40,909 nt of DNA, from assembly GCA_028822155.1 (NCBI GenBank), contig JAPKEJ010000018.1, positions 1-40,909 on the forward strand. Direction: 5' to 3'. The notes beneath the pieces are model-generated. The model did no database searches and was not told where the DNA came from. It saw only the letters and a program-made list of their open reading frames with translations. Made by a program: the position numbers and the translations under genes. This DNA comes from Porticoccaceae bacterium (GTDB lineage: Bacteria; Pseudomonadota; Gammaproteobacteria; Pseudomonadales; Porticoccaceae). Of the stretch, positions 25,549-35,083 are shown piece by piece (the first letter of the stretch is position 1; each line of letters starts with the position of its first letter).

Positions 25549-26163
25549 TTACCGACTAGTGTCAGCAGCTTCATCGCCAAGTAACAAACGCTCTAAATAT
25601 CGAGCAACCAAATCAATTTCAAGATTTACTTCAGCACCAACTTTGTACTTCCCAATCACGGTATGGGTCAAGGTTTGAGGAATAATGTTTAGTTCAAATT
25701 CCGAGCCATCGACATTATTAACTGTCAAGCTTGTGCCATCGACGGTAATTGATCCCTTTTGAGCAATATATTTAGCAAGTTCACGTGGGGCGCGAATCCG
25801 TAGTCTCCAGGAACGAGCATCCTCATAAAAAGCAGTCACTTCTCCAAGCCCATCAACATGGCCTGATACAATGTGACCACCAAACCGATCGCTGGCGAGC
25901 ATGGCTTTTTCAAGATTAACGTGAGTGCCAACACGCCAACCACCTATGGTGGTTAAGCTTAAGGTCTCGATAGACACGTCAGCAACGAATCCCTCAGCAG
26001 TTAACTCCACAGCAGTAAGGCAGGCGCCGCTGCAAGCGATACTATCGCCCAACCCAACATCACCTAAGTTTAAATCACCCGTATTAATAGTCAGCCGAAC
26101 ATCGCCACCACGAGGCTCCAAGGCTGCGACTTCACCAACAGCGGTAATAATTCCTGTAAACAT
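25549..26163 (-). CDS. ribE: Riboflavin synthase alpha subunit RibE
   Basis: A 204-residue enzyme that dismutates two lumazine molecules to riboflavin and the ribitylamino-pyrimidinedione. It carries the two tandem lumazine-binding barrels of the family: the first starts at MFTGIITAVGEV and contains GDSIACSGACLTAV, the second starts at GGHIVSGHVDGLGEV and contains GSITVDGTSLTVN. The duplicated Thr/Ser and Cys/Asp positions of the half-sites are recognisable. It lies 60 bases downstream of ribD and a few bases before ribBA. No FMN riboswitch is visible in the short upstream gap. Confidence 0.97.
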   Translation of the reverse strand: MFTGIITAVGEVAALEPRGGDVRLTINTGDLNLGDVGLGDSIACSGACLTAVELTAEGFVADVSIETLSLTTIGGWRVGTHVNLEKAMLASDRFGGHIVSGHVDGLGEVTAFYEDARSWRLRIRAPRELAKYIAQKGSITVDGTSLTVNNVDGSEFELNIIPQTLTHTVIGKYKVGAEVNLEIDLVARYLERLLLGDEAADTSR

Positions 26164-26223
26164 AATTTTTCATCCTAACTGTAAATTCTATATTCCATCA
26201 TGGCACCGAACATGCGATCGACC

Positions 26224-27345
26224 CTAATAATCTTTGTCTGGGTGCAGAGTAATACGAAGGTCTTCGCCAATTTGCCTAATATCTTTTATCGACAATGCCA
26301 GATGAGCGTCAATCGTATTAATTGCCAAATCAAACATAGGTCGAGCATCGCTACCAAACAATTTCGGTGCCCAGTAGCACACTAATTCGTCCAATAATCC
26401 CTCAGCTATAAAAGCCCCAGCTAAGCCAGCACCCGCTTCAACCATTACCCGATTACAGTTGCGATCCGCTAACTCAACTAACAATGCCTGCAGGTCGATA
26501 TGATTTCCATTGGCCGGTAAAAATACAACGTCTGCCCCAGCATCAATGAGCGTCTGGGCCTTTTGCCGTTGGCTGTCTCCACCCAAGGTTGCAATCAGGG
26601 TCTTGCCCGGCTGGACTAGCATTCGCGCACTGGCTTGCATCTGGAGTTGGCTGTCAACGACGACTCGTAACGGCTGAATTAACGGATCATGCACGCCCAA
26701 TTCTTCGCCAGTGATTCGCACTGTTAACGAGGGGTCATCCATTAACTGAGTGCCAATGCCCGTAATAATCGCACAACTTCCGGCGCGTAACCGCTGCACA
26801 TCTTTTCGAGATGCCGGAGTAGTCACCCACTGACTCTGGCCGCTAGCCATTGCTGTACGGCCATCCATACTTGCCGCCATCTTAATTAATACCCAAGGCA
26901 AGCCCTGCTCATGACGTTTAATAAAGCCCTTATTTAACTCTCGAGCCTGGTCTTCTAGCAACCCGCACTCAACTTCTATGCCCGCTTCTTGTAATAATTT
27001 AATACCCGTGCCCGCCACAAGAGGATTCGGGTCCTCACAGGCAATAACAACTCGTGACACCCCAGCTTCAATCAATGCTGTGGCGCAGGGGCCTGTCTTA
27101 CCCTCATGACTGCAAGGTTCCAACGTCACATAGGCACAGCTATTTGTAGTATCAGACACTTGATTAAGCGCTTCAATCTCAGCATGATTGCCACCTAATG
27201 CACGAGTAAAGCCCTCTCCAACGATATTCTCATCGACGGTGATCACACAACCAACAGTCGGATTGGGCGTCGTGGTATAGCGTCCCTTGACGGCTAAGGC
27301 CAGGGCTCTAGACATCATCTTACGATCAACTATAGAAAAACTCAC
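26224..27345 (-). CDS. ribD: Bifunctional pyrimidine deaminase/reductase RibD
   Basis: A 373-residue enzyme for the second and third riboflavin steps. The N-terminal cytidine deaminase-like domain (about 1-145) has the zinc ligands His54 with Glu56 (HAE), Cys78 and Cys87 ([12 protein letters not shown]). The C-terminal reductase domain (about 150-370) binds NADPH and reduces the ribose, with [16 protein letters not shown] and the DDPSLTVR segment intact. Its start overlaps the nrdR stop by 4 bases. Together with ribE, ribBA, ribH and the distant ribA it gives every dedicated riboflavin enzyme except the dephosphorylating hydrolase. Confidence 0.96.
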   Translation of the reverse strand: MSFSIVDRKMMSRALALAVKGRYTTTPNPTVGCVITVDENIVGEGFTRALGGNHAEIEALNQVSDTTNSCAYVTLEPCSHEGKTGPCATALIEAGVSRVVIACEDPNPLVAGTGIKLLQEAGIEVECGLLEDQARELNKGFIKRHEQGLPWVLIKMAASMDGRTAMASGQSQWVTTPASRKDVQRLRAGSCAIITGIGTQLMDDPSLTVRITGEELGVHDPLIQPLRVVVDSQLQMQASARMLVQPGKTLIATLGGDSQRQKAQTLIDAGADVVFLPANGNHIDLQALLVELADRNCNRVMVEAGAGLAGAFIAEGLLDELVCYWAPKLFGSDARPMFDLAINTIDAHLALSIKDIRQIGEDLRITLHPDKDY

Positions 27346-27818
27346 TGGTCTTCATCCATAGTAGGTTTTTTGCTTTTCAAACGATTAAGCTCATCTTGGA
27401 ATTCACTTAAGTCTTGAAAACTCCGATACACGGAGGCAAAACGAATATAGGCGACTTCATCTAACTCATGAAGCTGAGCCATAACTTCTTCACCAATAAT
27501 TCGAGAGTTAATCTCTCGCTCACCAGTGACCTGAAGGAAATGTTTTATTTGAGATAGAGCGATTTCGATTTGCTCAATAGAAACGGGTCGCTTTTCTAAA
27601 GCACGTTGCAACCCAGCTCTAAGCTTTTCTTCATCGAAAGGCTCTCGAGTGCCATCACTTTTAATCACTCTTGGCATAACCAATTCAGCAAGCTCATAGG
27701 TAGTGAACCGCTCACTGCAATCTACGCACTCGCGACGACGGCGCACTTGACCGCCCTCAGCAACTAATCGCGAATCGACGACTTTGGTGTCATCAGCATT
27801 ACAAAACGGACAATACAT
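27342..27818 (-). CDS. nrdR: Transcriptional repressor NrdR
   Basis: A 158-residue regulator of ribonucleotide reductase genes. The N-terminal zinc ribbon has Cys3-x2-Cys6 (MYCPFC) and Cys31-x2-Cys34 (RRECVDC), followed by an ATP-cone that senses ATP/dATP ([19 protein letters not shown]). The ATG at 27818 is chosen over an upstream in-frame start at 27845 because family members begin with M-x-CPFC and an AAGAG site lies just ahead. It heads the ribD operon, an arrangement common in gammaproteobacteria. No nrd genes and no convincing NrdR box are in this window. Confidence 0.95.
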   Translation of the reverse strand: MYCPFCNADDTKVVDSRLVAEGGQVRRRRECVDCSERFTTYELAELVMPRVIKSDGTREPFDEEKLRAGLQRALEKRPVSIEQIEIALSQIKHFLQVTGEREINSRIIGEEVMAQLHELDEVAYIRFASVYRSFQDLSEFQDELNRLKSKKPTMDEDQ

Positions 27819-27898
27819 AACTAAGCTCTTAAAAGTGAAGCTCAAAAAATGGAGCGTAATTCTACCACAACAACAGGCGATATTAGCCTAGCATGAGA

Positions 27899-28612
27899 TC
27901 ATGGCTGGTCCATTGGTACAAAACCAACGTCATCACCTGAATGATCATAAAGCATACCCTGGCTGGTAAATACTGTTCGATGCCGCGGCCCTGACAAAGC
28001 GCCATTTATCGATGAATAACCCGCATCGCCAGGATAAAGGCAGACTATCTTATCTTGAAATCGACATAATCTGGGCGTTACATCATAGGGCGTGCGCTCT
28101 GCAAGCGCCCGGCAAGCTAGCTCAGCAGTCTCATAATGCTTCAAAAGGCTTAGTGATAGATAAGTGGGTGGCATCAAAGTCAGCTCACCACAATGATGTA
28201 AGTTAATCGCTTGTTGAGGCTTAATCCATTGAGATTCATGGATTTCACCGTTATCAATCATGACATTATCCGAGCCTTCACCCACCTTAGCAACAAAAAA
28301 CCAAGTAGCGAAACGCCGTTTTTCCCCCAATGGAGTAGTCCAATTACAAAAATGAACTAAATCTTGGGCAGGCACATTCAGGCCACATTCCTCGCTAATC
28401 TCTCGCGACGTTGCCGTCAACGCAGCCTCTTGCTCGTTAGCTGCAGCCTCTAATTCATGACTGTCAATAGCACCCCCTGGGAAGACCCAGGCACCGCCAG
28501 CAAATGCCAGTTTAGCGTTGCGCCTTAGCAGTAAGGTCTCTAACCCATCATCTGAATTTCGTAGTAAAACCGCAGTGCCAGCCGAACGGATTGATACAGG
28601 TTGGTCAGCCAT
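27899..28612 (-). CDS. Nudix hydrolase, NUDT19-like, with an insertion in the Nudix box
   Basis: A 237-residue Nudix protein. The box begins GGAIDSHE and ends REISEECGL, but 16 residues separate the first Glu from REISEE instead of the usual 7, an insertion seen in NUDT19/CoA-diphosphatase-like members. The metal-binding glutamates are intact. It probably hydrolyses a nucleoside diphosphate derivative; CoA or acyl-CoA would be plausible by family and in an acyl-CoA-rich genome, but this is inference. The ATG at 28612 is preferred over GTG at 28621 because AGGTGA lies 5 bases upstream. It stands between glyA and nrdR on the same strand. Confidence 0.85.
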   Translation of the reverse strand: MADQPVSIRSAGTAVLLRNSDDGLETLLLRRNAKLAFAGGAWVFPGGAIDSHELEAAANEQEAALTATSREISEECGLNVPAQDLVHFCNWTTPLGEKRRFATWFFVAKVGEGSDNVMIDNGEIHESQWIKPQQAINLHHCGELTLMPPTYLSLSLLKHYETAELACRALAERTPYDVTPRLCRFQDKIVCLYPGDAGYSSINGALSGPRHRTVFTSQGMLYDHSGDDVGFVPMDQP

Positions 28613-28672
28613 AGATGTCACCTAGTTATTGAGGTAAGGCGCCTTTAACCTAAAAGCCACCCTCTAAGAAAC

Positions 28673-29932
28673 TCAACCATAAACCGGGAAGCGCTGACAT
28701 ATTTCCAAAACCTTCAGTTTAGTCTCAGCAATCACGATTTCCGAAGTACCACTTTCGAGACTATCGAGAATATCGCACATCCAATGTGTTAACTGGACTG
28801 TTTCGTCTAAACCGAAGCCACGAGTCGTAATCGCCGGAGTGCCGACGCGCAAACCAGAGGTCACAAATGGAGACCGAGGATCGTTAGGAACCGCGTTTTT
28901 GTTAACGGTAATAAATGCCTGCCCCATCGCACGGTCAGCGTCAGTTCCGGTGTACTCTTTACCAATTAAACTAACTAGCATAAGGTGATTTTCAGTACCA
29001 TTAGAGACGATGTTGATTCCTCGTTCCATAAATGTTGCGGCCATCGCCTTAGCGTTCTTTACAACCTGCTTTTGATAAACTACAAAATCCTCGCTAGCCG
29101 CTTCTTTAAACGCCACAGCCTTAGCTGCAATAACATGACAGAGTGGGCCACCCTGGCTGCCGGGGAAAACTGCAGAGTTACACTTCTTTGCAATTTCCGC
29201 ATCGTTAGTCAAAATAATACCGCCACGAGGACCACGTAATGTCTTGTGGGTCGTGGATGTTATAACATGGGCATGCGGTATTGGACTGGGGTAAACACCA
29301 GCAGCGACCAAACCTGATACATGGGCCATGTCAACGAGTAAATAAGCACCCACCTTGTCTGCAATTTCTCTAAAACGGGCCCAATCCATAATGCCCGAAT
29401 AGGCCGAAAAGCCCGCAATAATCATAGCTGGCTTATGTTCAACAGCCAAAGATTCAACTTGATCATAGTCGACCAAGCCTGTTTCAGCATTTAACCCATA
29501 CTGGATAGGATTATAGAGCTTCCCAGAAAAGTTAGGCTTTGCGCCGTGCGTAAGGTGCCCTCCATCGGCCAGACTCATCCCCAGCACAGTATCACCACCC
29601 TTGATCAGCGCTAAGAACACAGCACTGTTAGCCTGTGAGCCTGAGTGTGGTTGCACGTTGGCATATTCAGAGCCATACAGACTTTTTAATCGATCAATAG
29701 CCAATTGCTCCGCAACATCAACGTATTCACAGCCTCCGTAGTAACGCTTGCCGGGATAACCCTCTGCATATTTATTAGTCATCTTACCGCCCTGAGCCTC
29801 CATCACCGCAAGACTAGTGTAATTTTCAGAGGCAATTAGCTCGATATGCTGTTCTTGACGCAGATCTTCAAGCTGAATGGCCTGCCATAACTCAGGGTCA
29901 ATATTTTCAATTGTATGATCTTTATCAAACAT
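28673..29932 (-). CDS. glyA: Serine hydroxymethyltransferase GlyA
   Basis: A 419-residue PLP enzyme that interconverts serine and glycine while charging tetrahydrofolate, the main source of one-carbon units. The cofactor lysine is Lys230 in [13 protein letters not shown], and the substrate and folate contacts [31 protein letters not shown] are intact. Length is exactly typical. AGGAAACC precedes the ATG. It lies 60 bases upstream of the Nudix gene and 122 bases from rlmD; no glycine riboswitch or hairpin is recognised in that gap, so regulation cannot be inferred. Confidence 0.98.
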   Translation of the reverse strand: MFDKDHTIENIDPELWQAIQLEDLRQEQHIELIASENYTSLAVMEAQGGKMTNKYAEGYPGKRYYGGCEYVDVAEQLAIDRLKSLYGSEYANVQPHSGSQANSAVFLALIKGGDTVLGMSLADGGHLTHGAKPNFSGKLYNPIQYGLNAETGLVDYDQVESLAVEHKPAMIIAGFSAYSGIMDWARFREIADKVGAYLLVDMAHVSGLVAAGVYPSPIPHAHVITSTTHKTLRGPRGGIILTNDAEIAKKCNSAVFPGSQGGPLCHVIAAKAVAFKEAASEDFVVYQKQVVKNAKAMAATFMERGINIVSNGTENHLMLVSLIGKEYTGTDADRAMGQAFITVNKNAVPNDPRSPFVTSGLRVGTPAITTRGFGLDETVQLTHWMCDILDSLESGTSEIVIAETKLKVLEICQRFPVYG

Positions 29933-30054
29933 GGTTCAAAGGTTTCCTAGGGAGTTAAATCGAGTTTCAAGTAAGTGAGGCAGTTTACATTAAATGACCC
30001 AGTGCTTATAGTCTCAAAAGCGACTTCCAGCTTCAAAAAAAGTATGCGTAATCG

Positions 30055-31362
30055 TTATTTCTCGAACAATGCCATTGCTTCAACATGGGCGGTATGGGGG
30101 AACATATCAAGCACCCCAAGATCTTTAATTTTATAGCCCGCGTCTAATAGGTACTTTGCATCTCTAGCCATTGTCGACGGATGACAGGATATATAAATAA
30201 CCTGTTTGGCCCCTGACTTAGTAATCCAAGGCATGACATCTAGGGCGCCACTGCGTGGTGGATCAAGCACTACTAAATCTAGCGATTTCGGTATTTTCTT
30301 AATTTGATTTAGGCTGTTTTTCTGAGTAAGGTCGGCGATGAAAAATTGCGCATTAGTTATCTCATTGTCGAGCGCATTTTTCGCAGCGCCAGCCACCAAG
30401 CTATCCAACCCTTCAACCCCAATAACTTGATCAAACTGTTTTGTTAGGGGCAAAGAAAGATTGCCCGCTCCACAGAATAAGTCAACCGCAACACCCGAGC
30501 TAGTGGGCGACACTAGCTGGAGCATTTGGTCCACCATTTTCGTATTAATATCGCCATTCACTTGAATAAACTGACCCGGCTCAAAACAAAATTTAAGGTT
30601 TCCGGACAGCTTAAGGTAGAGCTGTTCAGCACCCTCATCTAAACGGCGGAACTGACCATTCTTACCTACTTTCCACCAAAGCTGGAGAGATTTTTCACTT
30701 AGAGACTGAATACTTTTTGCTATGACCGTAAGCTCATCATCTTTGAGTCGGCGACTCGCTTCTAACGCGATTGCGATAGCATTATCTGCACTAACTAGCT
30801 CTATCTCAAAGATCGCAATGTCCACTGGCAATAATTTCAGCCACTGTGGCAACACAGCCAAAAGCGCAGCTAACGGCTTGTCCAACACTAGGCACTCGGT
30901 AATTGGCTCAATTCGCCGACTTCCAGAATTACGAAAGCCAATTATAAACTGACCATCTCGGGTTCTTTGCACAGCAAGCCGAGCCCGACGCCGATAACCC
31001 CATTGAGATCCACTAAGCGGCGTTCGTAATGACTCTGGCTTTACGTTTGCTCGCTCGAAACTATTTAACACCTGATTTTTTTTAAATTCGATTTGTTTTT
31101 GGTGTTCAAGGTGCTGCAAACTACAACCTCCGCAGCGAGAAAAGTGCTTACAATCAGGCTCTACTCTATGCTCTGAAGCTACGCTGATACTGCGAACACG
31201 CCCTTCAGCGTAATTACGCTTTTCATTGCTAACCTGAAACTCTACCGATTCTCCGGGCAGCGCTCCCTCAACAAAATAGGCTTTACCCTTAATGCGCCCG
31301 ACACCTCGGCCATCATGAAGAAGATCCACGATATCGCAGTTGAGAATCTGTTGCTTAACCAT
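30055..31362 (-). CDS. rlmD: 23S rRNA (uracil(1939)-C(5))-methyltransferase RlmD
   Basis: A 435-residue SAM-dependent RNA methyltransferase (RumA) that forms m5U1939 in 23S rRNA. An N-terminal TRAM-like domain is followed by an iron-sulfur motif with Cys71, Cys77 and Cys80 (CKHFSRCGGCSLQH) and a likely fourth Cys near 158. The C-terminal catalytic domain has the SAM motif DLFCGAGNLSLPL, the DPPRSGA motif and the nucleophile cysteine in YISCHPSTMARD. The protein is complete and normal in length. No relA or barA neighbour is seen; it is flanked by glyA and a short-chain dehydrogenase. Confidence 0.95.
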   Translation of the reverse strand: MVKQQILNCDIVDLLHDGRGVGRIKGKAYFVEGALPGESVEFQVSNEKRNYAEGRVRSISVASEHRVEPDCKHFSRCGGCSLQHLEHQKQIEFKKNQVLNSFERANVKPESLRTPLSGSQWGYRRRARLAVQRTRDGQFIIGFRNSGSRRIEPITECLVLDKPLAALLAVLPQWLKLLPVDIAIFEIELVSADNAIAIALEASRRLKDDELTVIAKSIQSLSEKSLQLWWKVGKNGQFRRLDEGAEQLYLKLSGNLKFCFEPGQFIQVNGDINTKMVDQMLQLVSPTSSGVAVDLFCGAGNLSLPLTKQFDQVIGVEGLDSLVAGAAKNALDNEITNAQFFIADLTQKNSLNQIKKIPKSLDLVVLDPPRSGALDVMPWITKSGAKQVIYISCHPSTMARDAKYLLDAGYKIKDLGVLDMFPHTAHVEAMALFEK

Positions 31363-31485
31363 AGGGAGCCTAGATGGAATTGTTAGGAACGGATTTTAAA
31401 CTTGGCAAAGAGTCACCAATAACAACCCTTCTGGTCGCTAGTTTACACCCTGAACTATTGATCAGCTAAAAAACTTGTATATGGC

Positions 31486-32238
31486 TCACCAAGGTATCGG
31501 TTGACCATCCCAATCGATGTATGACAACTGTCCATCCAAGTCGGCATTATCCATTAACTGAGCCAGACGAGTGGCCACAAATGCGGCTGAAAAAAGCTTT
31601 CCGTTTGGCACTGCTCCCTGAAATGGTTTAGATAAACCTGTATCTGTAGTTCCTGGATGAAAAGCGATTAACTTCACGTTCTTAGCCCGCCGGCCGTATT
31701 CAATCGCCATATTTTTCAGGACCATATTTAACGCAGCCTTAGAGGCGCGATAGGAATGCCACCCACCCATTCGATTGTCGCCAATACTTCCTACTCTGGC
31801 ACTCATAGTAGCTATTACACAAGGCTCTTGACCTTTCAAGATCTTAAAGAGTAATTTCAACCAGAGTGCAGGAACCACCGTATTACTCTGAAAGATCTCA
31901 TGCATCGATGTTGCATTAATATCTTCAAGACGTTTTTCTGGCCAGATTGTCTCCGAGTGAAGTAATCCATGGCAGATGCATACTCGGGCAATATTGCCCG
32001 CATGGCCCTCTAACTGGTCAACCACGGTAGTCATCGATTGTTCATCGTATTCCGTTTGAATCCAGACCAGCTTATTTGTCACGTCGGCTGACACCGACAA
32101 GGACAATGGCTGCCCCTTTCGACTAACAGCGATTACTAAGGTAATAGCAGGGTCAGCTAAAAACTCAACCACCAGCGCTGCACCTAAACCACCACTGGCT
32201 CCTAAGACCAAGGCACACCTAGCCGTATCTGTCATCAT
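31486..32238 (-). CDS. Short-chain dehydrogenase (C-factor-like SDR)
   Basis: A 250-residue Rossmann oxidoreductase. The dinucleotide motif LVLGASGGLGAAL is at about 10-22 and the catalytic Tyr-x3-Lys pair is in WHSYRASKAALN, with an upstream serine in ATMSARVGS. The PGTTDTGLSKPFQ stretch is typical of the CsgA/C-factor subgroup. NAD(P)-dependent reduction or oxidation of an unknown carbonyl or alcohol is expected. Two adjacent ATGs (32238, 32235) could serve as start; the first overlaps the DCC gene stop in an ATGA arrangement. It is the last gene of a three-gene unit with the DCC and DUF3429 genes. Confidence 0.88.
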   Translation of the reverse strand: MMTDTARCALVLGASGGLGAALVVEFLADPAITLVIAVSRKGQPLSLSVSADVTNKLVWIQTEYDEQSMTTVVDQLEGHAGNIARVCICHGLLHSETIWPEKRLEDINATSMHEIFQSNTVVPALWLKLLFKILKGQEPCVIATMSARVGSIGDNRMGGWHSYRASKAALNMVLKNMAIEYGRRAKNVKLIAFHPGTTDTGLSKPFQGAVPNGKLFSAAFVATRLAQLMDNADLDGQLSYIDWDGQPIPW

Positions 32239-32633
32239 TTTAATGTACTGCCTGCGTCACATCTCTCACAGCGAGGCTTTCCAGTGACCAGCGCAGAGAT
32301 TCGGTGGCGATATCTCGCAAAAAAACGGTAGCCTATATTGGCAACCTGCTTAAACACCGGCCAGCGAAGAATACTCACCCATCTGCCTTTACCAACCAGT
32401 GTCCAAGAATGATAGGTAACATCTAAACCATATATCATTCCACCATCCTTCCATTGTCCATGCAATATTAGATCGGCTTGCTGTTGGTCAATGTGCGGGA
32501 AGCGATCGCTAAAATGAGGGGCATAGATATCCTCAAAGACCATTTTCTTATCGCTATCCAGCCGCTGAATATGGTTAATTTCAGCCGCGCAAAGTGGACA
32601 GCCTCCATCATAAAAAATAGTCAATTCTGTCAC
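32235..32633 (-). CDS. DCC (DUF393) thiol-disulfide oxidoreductase-like protein
   Basis: A 132-residue protein of the DUF393 family. The N-terminal TIFYDGGCPLCAAEI carries the diagnostic DGxCxxC-type motif in a thioredoxin-like setting; another CxxC (CERC) is near the C-terminus. A redox role is presumed from the motif but the substrate is unknown. The frame is open upstream to 32717, which would overlap the DUF3429 gene by 80 bases. The GTG at 32633 is chosen instead because it begins the conserved fold and sits 2 bases after the DUF3429 stop. Its own stop overlaps the SDR start. Confidence 0.85.
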   Translation of the reverse strand: MTELTIFYDGGCPLCAAEINHIQRLDSDKKMVFEDIYAPHFSDRFPHIDQQQADLILHGQWKDGGMIYGLDVTYHSWTLVGKGRWVSILRWPVFKQVANIGYRFFARYRHRISALVTGKPRCERCDAGSTLK

Positions 32634-32635
32634 GC

Positions 32636-33133
32636 TTAAAACTCCATCAACATTAGGGCAAGCACCACAAGATGGAGGCCAGTGACCAGTGAGGTCAGTG
32701 ACAAACGCATCCGCCAATACTGCTCATCAACGGGATTAGCCAGACGTTCTGCCCATAACAGGCTGACAAACCCCAACATCAGCAAAGTAACCGCAAATAT
32801 TGTCATTATCGGAGCAACATAAATAAGCAACAGCGCACACCAAGCACTCAGGGCTAAAAGATTACTCATCAAAACAATAAGCTTGGCTAAACTTAGACTT
32901 TCAACCGTCTGCCAGCTTGCCCACAAGGTGCCAGACATAAAACTTAAAATCACCGCACTGTAGGCAATAAAAACATAGGGGGCATAGAGTCCAAACAGCG
33001 CCGCACTTTGCAAGCCAGGGCCAAACCAAAACCCATCAAGCATCAGTAATACAGGCACCACGAAGGGTATTAGTCCGACATAACCCAAAATCCGCATTAG
33101 GGTCATCACTGAAGAGTTTTCGTTGTTTGTCAT
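32636..33133 (-). CDS. DUF3429 membrane protein
   Basis: A 165-residue protein with four or five hydrophobic helices and no soluble domain, matching the DUF3429 family by its arrangement (LGYVGLIPFVVPVLL start, SGTLWASWQ turn, WRMRLSLT before the last helix). Function is unknown. It is the first gene of the operon with the DCC and SDR genes, spaced by 2 bases and then overlapping, so the three products probably work in one membrane-associated redox process; this is inference from gene order. Confidence 0.8.
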   Translation of the reverse strand: MTNNENSSVMTLMRILGYVGLIPFVVPVLLMLDGFWFGPGLQSAALFGLYAPYVFIAYSAVILSFMSGTLWASWQTVESLSLAKLIVLMSNLLALSAWCALLLIYVAPIMTIFAVTLLMLGFVSLLWAERLANPVDEQYWRMRLSLTSLVTGLHLVVLALMLMEF

Positions 33134-33538
33134 AATTAGCTCTCGGCAAGTGCTATTTTACGGTCTTAAGATCTAATTAGATTACCTATTTCGGTCGAGT
33201 GTTAGGACCTTTTTGTCAGTAAAAACATCAACAACTCTAAACAGCCAAAGGCAATGAGGTGAATAAATTACCCCTAGTCAATTAAAAAATTAGACCAAGT
33301 TCAGATTAGTATTACATTTGCATTTGAGCGTTTACGTTAGCGCACACAAAAATAGAACCTAACGCAATGGCTGTGTTTGGCCCTATAAGATCGGCCCTGA
33401 TTGACGATTTCGATCCTGCGGGTTAAGTCTTATATAAAAGCTATTAAAAAGACCGTCTAAGCAACGTAAAAGCACTCTTTTTGGCCGCATTAATCGCCTC
33501 TGAGCCTAGCTTTTTTCCCTGAGATATCCCCCAAGACA
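33134..33538. other. 405-base gene-free stretch with a candidate stress promoter and possible small RNA
   Basis: No reading frame longer than about 20 codons with any support is seen. On the plus strand a CGATCC-N18-TAAAA promoter-like element lies at 33411-33439, and a transcript from it would run toward the 3' end of the acyl-CoA synthetase gene (antisense to it). A T6 run at 33511-33516 could end such a transcript after about 70 bases, although only weak stems precede it. The left part should hold the promoter of the DUF3429 operon, which I cannot pinpoint. Confidence 0.45.
33411..33439 (+). promoter_or_regulatory. Second candidate ECF11-type sigma promoter, in a gene-free stretch
   Basis: CGATCC at 33411-33416, an 18-base spacer and TAAAA at 33435-33439. 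This repeats the spacing, the GATCC core and the exact -10 bases of the element in front of the sigma/ChrR operon. By reading through the GATCC sites of both strands I found no other GATCC-N18-TAAAA in the window. No start codon with a usable frame follows before the acyl-CoA synthetase gene, which runs the other way. Confidence 0.4.
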
Positions 33539-35083
33539 CTAAATAATGTGGGTTTTATGATCAGCCCAATACTTATCTCGAAGTAGGCGCTTATAAAGCT
33601 TACCAGTAGGATGCCGAGGCAATTCCTCGTCAAAATCGACAGATCTAGGACATTTTATTTTCGCCAACTCCTGCTGACAAAATGCCATTAATTCTTCTTC
33701 GAAATCTGGCCCTACATCAGCCCAGTCCATTGGCTGAACAACGGCCTTAACCTCTTCACCAAACTCTTCATTAGGTACACCAAATACAGCGACATCAGCG
33801 ACTTTCGGGTGCATAATTAATCGATTTTCCGCTTCTTGTGGATATATATTTACGCCGCCTGAAATAATCATAAAGGCTTTGCGGTCTGTCAAATACAAAA
33901 ACCCCTCTTCGTCAACACGCCCTACATCACCGAGTGTTGTCCAGCCTTTTGCATGCTTTGATTCTTTGGTTTTGTCCGGATCATTGTGATATTCGAACAC
34001 AGGACCATCCGCGAAATAAATGGTCCCCGCCTCGCCAATAGCTACCTCATTGCCATCATCATCACAAATATGCAAAACGCCAACCATGGCCTTACCGACA
34101 CTTCCCTTATGAGCCAACCATTCATCGGAGTTGATTGCACAAAAGCCATTACCTTCTGAGCCAGCATAATATTCAAACATCACCGGCCCCCACCAATCTA
34201 TCATTTTTTTCTTGATCTCTATCGGGCAGGGAGCCGCCGCATGAATCGCAACCTGCAATGAGGAAATATCATATTTAGTGCGAGCCTCTTCCGACAATTT
34301 CAACATTTTAACGAACATAGTAGGGACCCATTGGCTGTGGGTAACCTGATATTTTTCAATTAGGCGTAACGCTTCTTCTTCGTTAAAGTCTTCCATCACT
34401 ACACTAGTGCCGCCAAAGAGCAACGTTACGAGGTTATAGCGCAGTGGCGCTGCATGATAGAGGGGCGCTGGAGACAAATAAATCGTTTCATTGCCAAAGC
34501 CGTAGAGTCCCTTTGACAGCAGTACTAAGTTAGAAGACTCATCCCCCACGTTTATGTCTGGCAAAGGAATTTTAACGCCCTTAGGTTTCCCCGTAGTACC
34601 CGATGAGTACAACATATCAATGCCGGCAGCCTCATCAGCAATAGGGTGCTGTAACATCTGATCACGCAAGGACTCATAACTGTCATAGCCATTTACAGTG
34701 CCATTAACCATCAGTCTAGATTCCACCGTAGGCATATCATCCAGTAATTCAGTCGCCAGCTCACCTTTTACAAAAGAACTAATAAACAGCTTTGCGCCAC
34801 AGTCGTTAATAATATAGGCGGCCTCACTAGCTGTCAGCCGAGAACTAATAGCGGTATAAAACAAGCCGGATCGTGCAGCTGCCATGCAAATTTCGAGAAA
34901 CCGAGTATTATTTTCCATCAATAGCGCAATATGATCGCCTGTTTGCAACCCCAGCGATCTAAATAATTGGGCAGTCTGGCAGGATCGTTCATTTAATTGC
35001 TGGTAGGTGACTATTTCACCACTGCCCGCCATAATGTAAGCCGCTTTATGAGGTGTCTGTTTTGCTAAGTCGCCAATGTACAT
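33539..35083 (-). CDS. Acyl-CoA synthetase (AMP-forming), FadD-like
   Basis: A 514-residue acyl-CoA ligase distinct from the one at 3.5 kb. The ATP motif YSSGTTGKPKGV, the adenylate region YYAGSEGNGF, the WTTLGDVGRVDEEGFLYLTDR hinge and the C-terminal lysine in HPTGKLYK are intact. The short N-terminus (MYIGDLAKQTPHKAAYIM) and the GSEGNG variant resemble FadD-like ligases acting on branched, aromatic or steroid side-chain acids in other bacteria. It is divergent from a 3-hydroxyisobutyryl-CoA hydrolase across 147 bases, suggesting joint use in branched-chain acyl-CoA catabolism, though the substrate is not proven. Confidence 0.9.
   Translation of the reverse strand: MYIGDLAKQTPHKAAYIMAGSGEIVTYQQLNERSCQTAQLFRSLGLQTGDHIALLMENNTRFLEICMAAARSGLFYTAISSRLTASEAAYIINDCGAKLFISSFVKGELATELLDDMPTVESRLMVNGTVNGYDSYESLRDQMLQHPIADEAAGIDMLYSSGTTGKPKGVKIPLPDINVGDESSNLVLLSKGLYGFGNETIYLSPAPLYHAAPLRYNLVTLLFGGTSVVMEDFNEEEALRLIEKYQVTHSQWVPTMFVKMLKLSEEARTKYDISSLQVAIHAAAPCPIEIKKKMIDWWGPVMFEYYAGSEGNGFCAINSDEWLAHKGSVGKAMVGVLHICDDDGNEVAIGEAGTIYFADGPVFEYHNDPDKTKESKHAKGWTTLGDVGRVDEEGFLYLTDRKAFMIISGGVNIYPQEAENRLIMHPKVADVAVFGVPNEEFGEEVKAVVQPMDWADVGPDFEEELMAFCQQELAKIKCPRSVDFDEELPRHPTGKLYKRLLRDKYWADHKTHII

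Noticed and set aside
24355-28671. Search for an FMN riboswitch among the riboflavin genes
   Set aside because: All gaps between the rib genes are short and none shows the conserved FMN-element blocks.
33310-33340. Palindrome-like GCGTTTACGTTAGCGC as a possible LiuR/FadR-type operator
   Set aside because: Symmetry is imperfect and it lies downstream of the acyl-CoA synthetase rather than at the promoter of an acyl-CoA gene.
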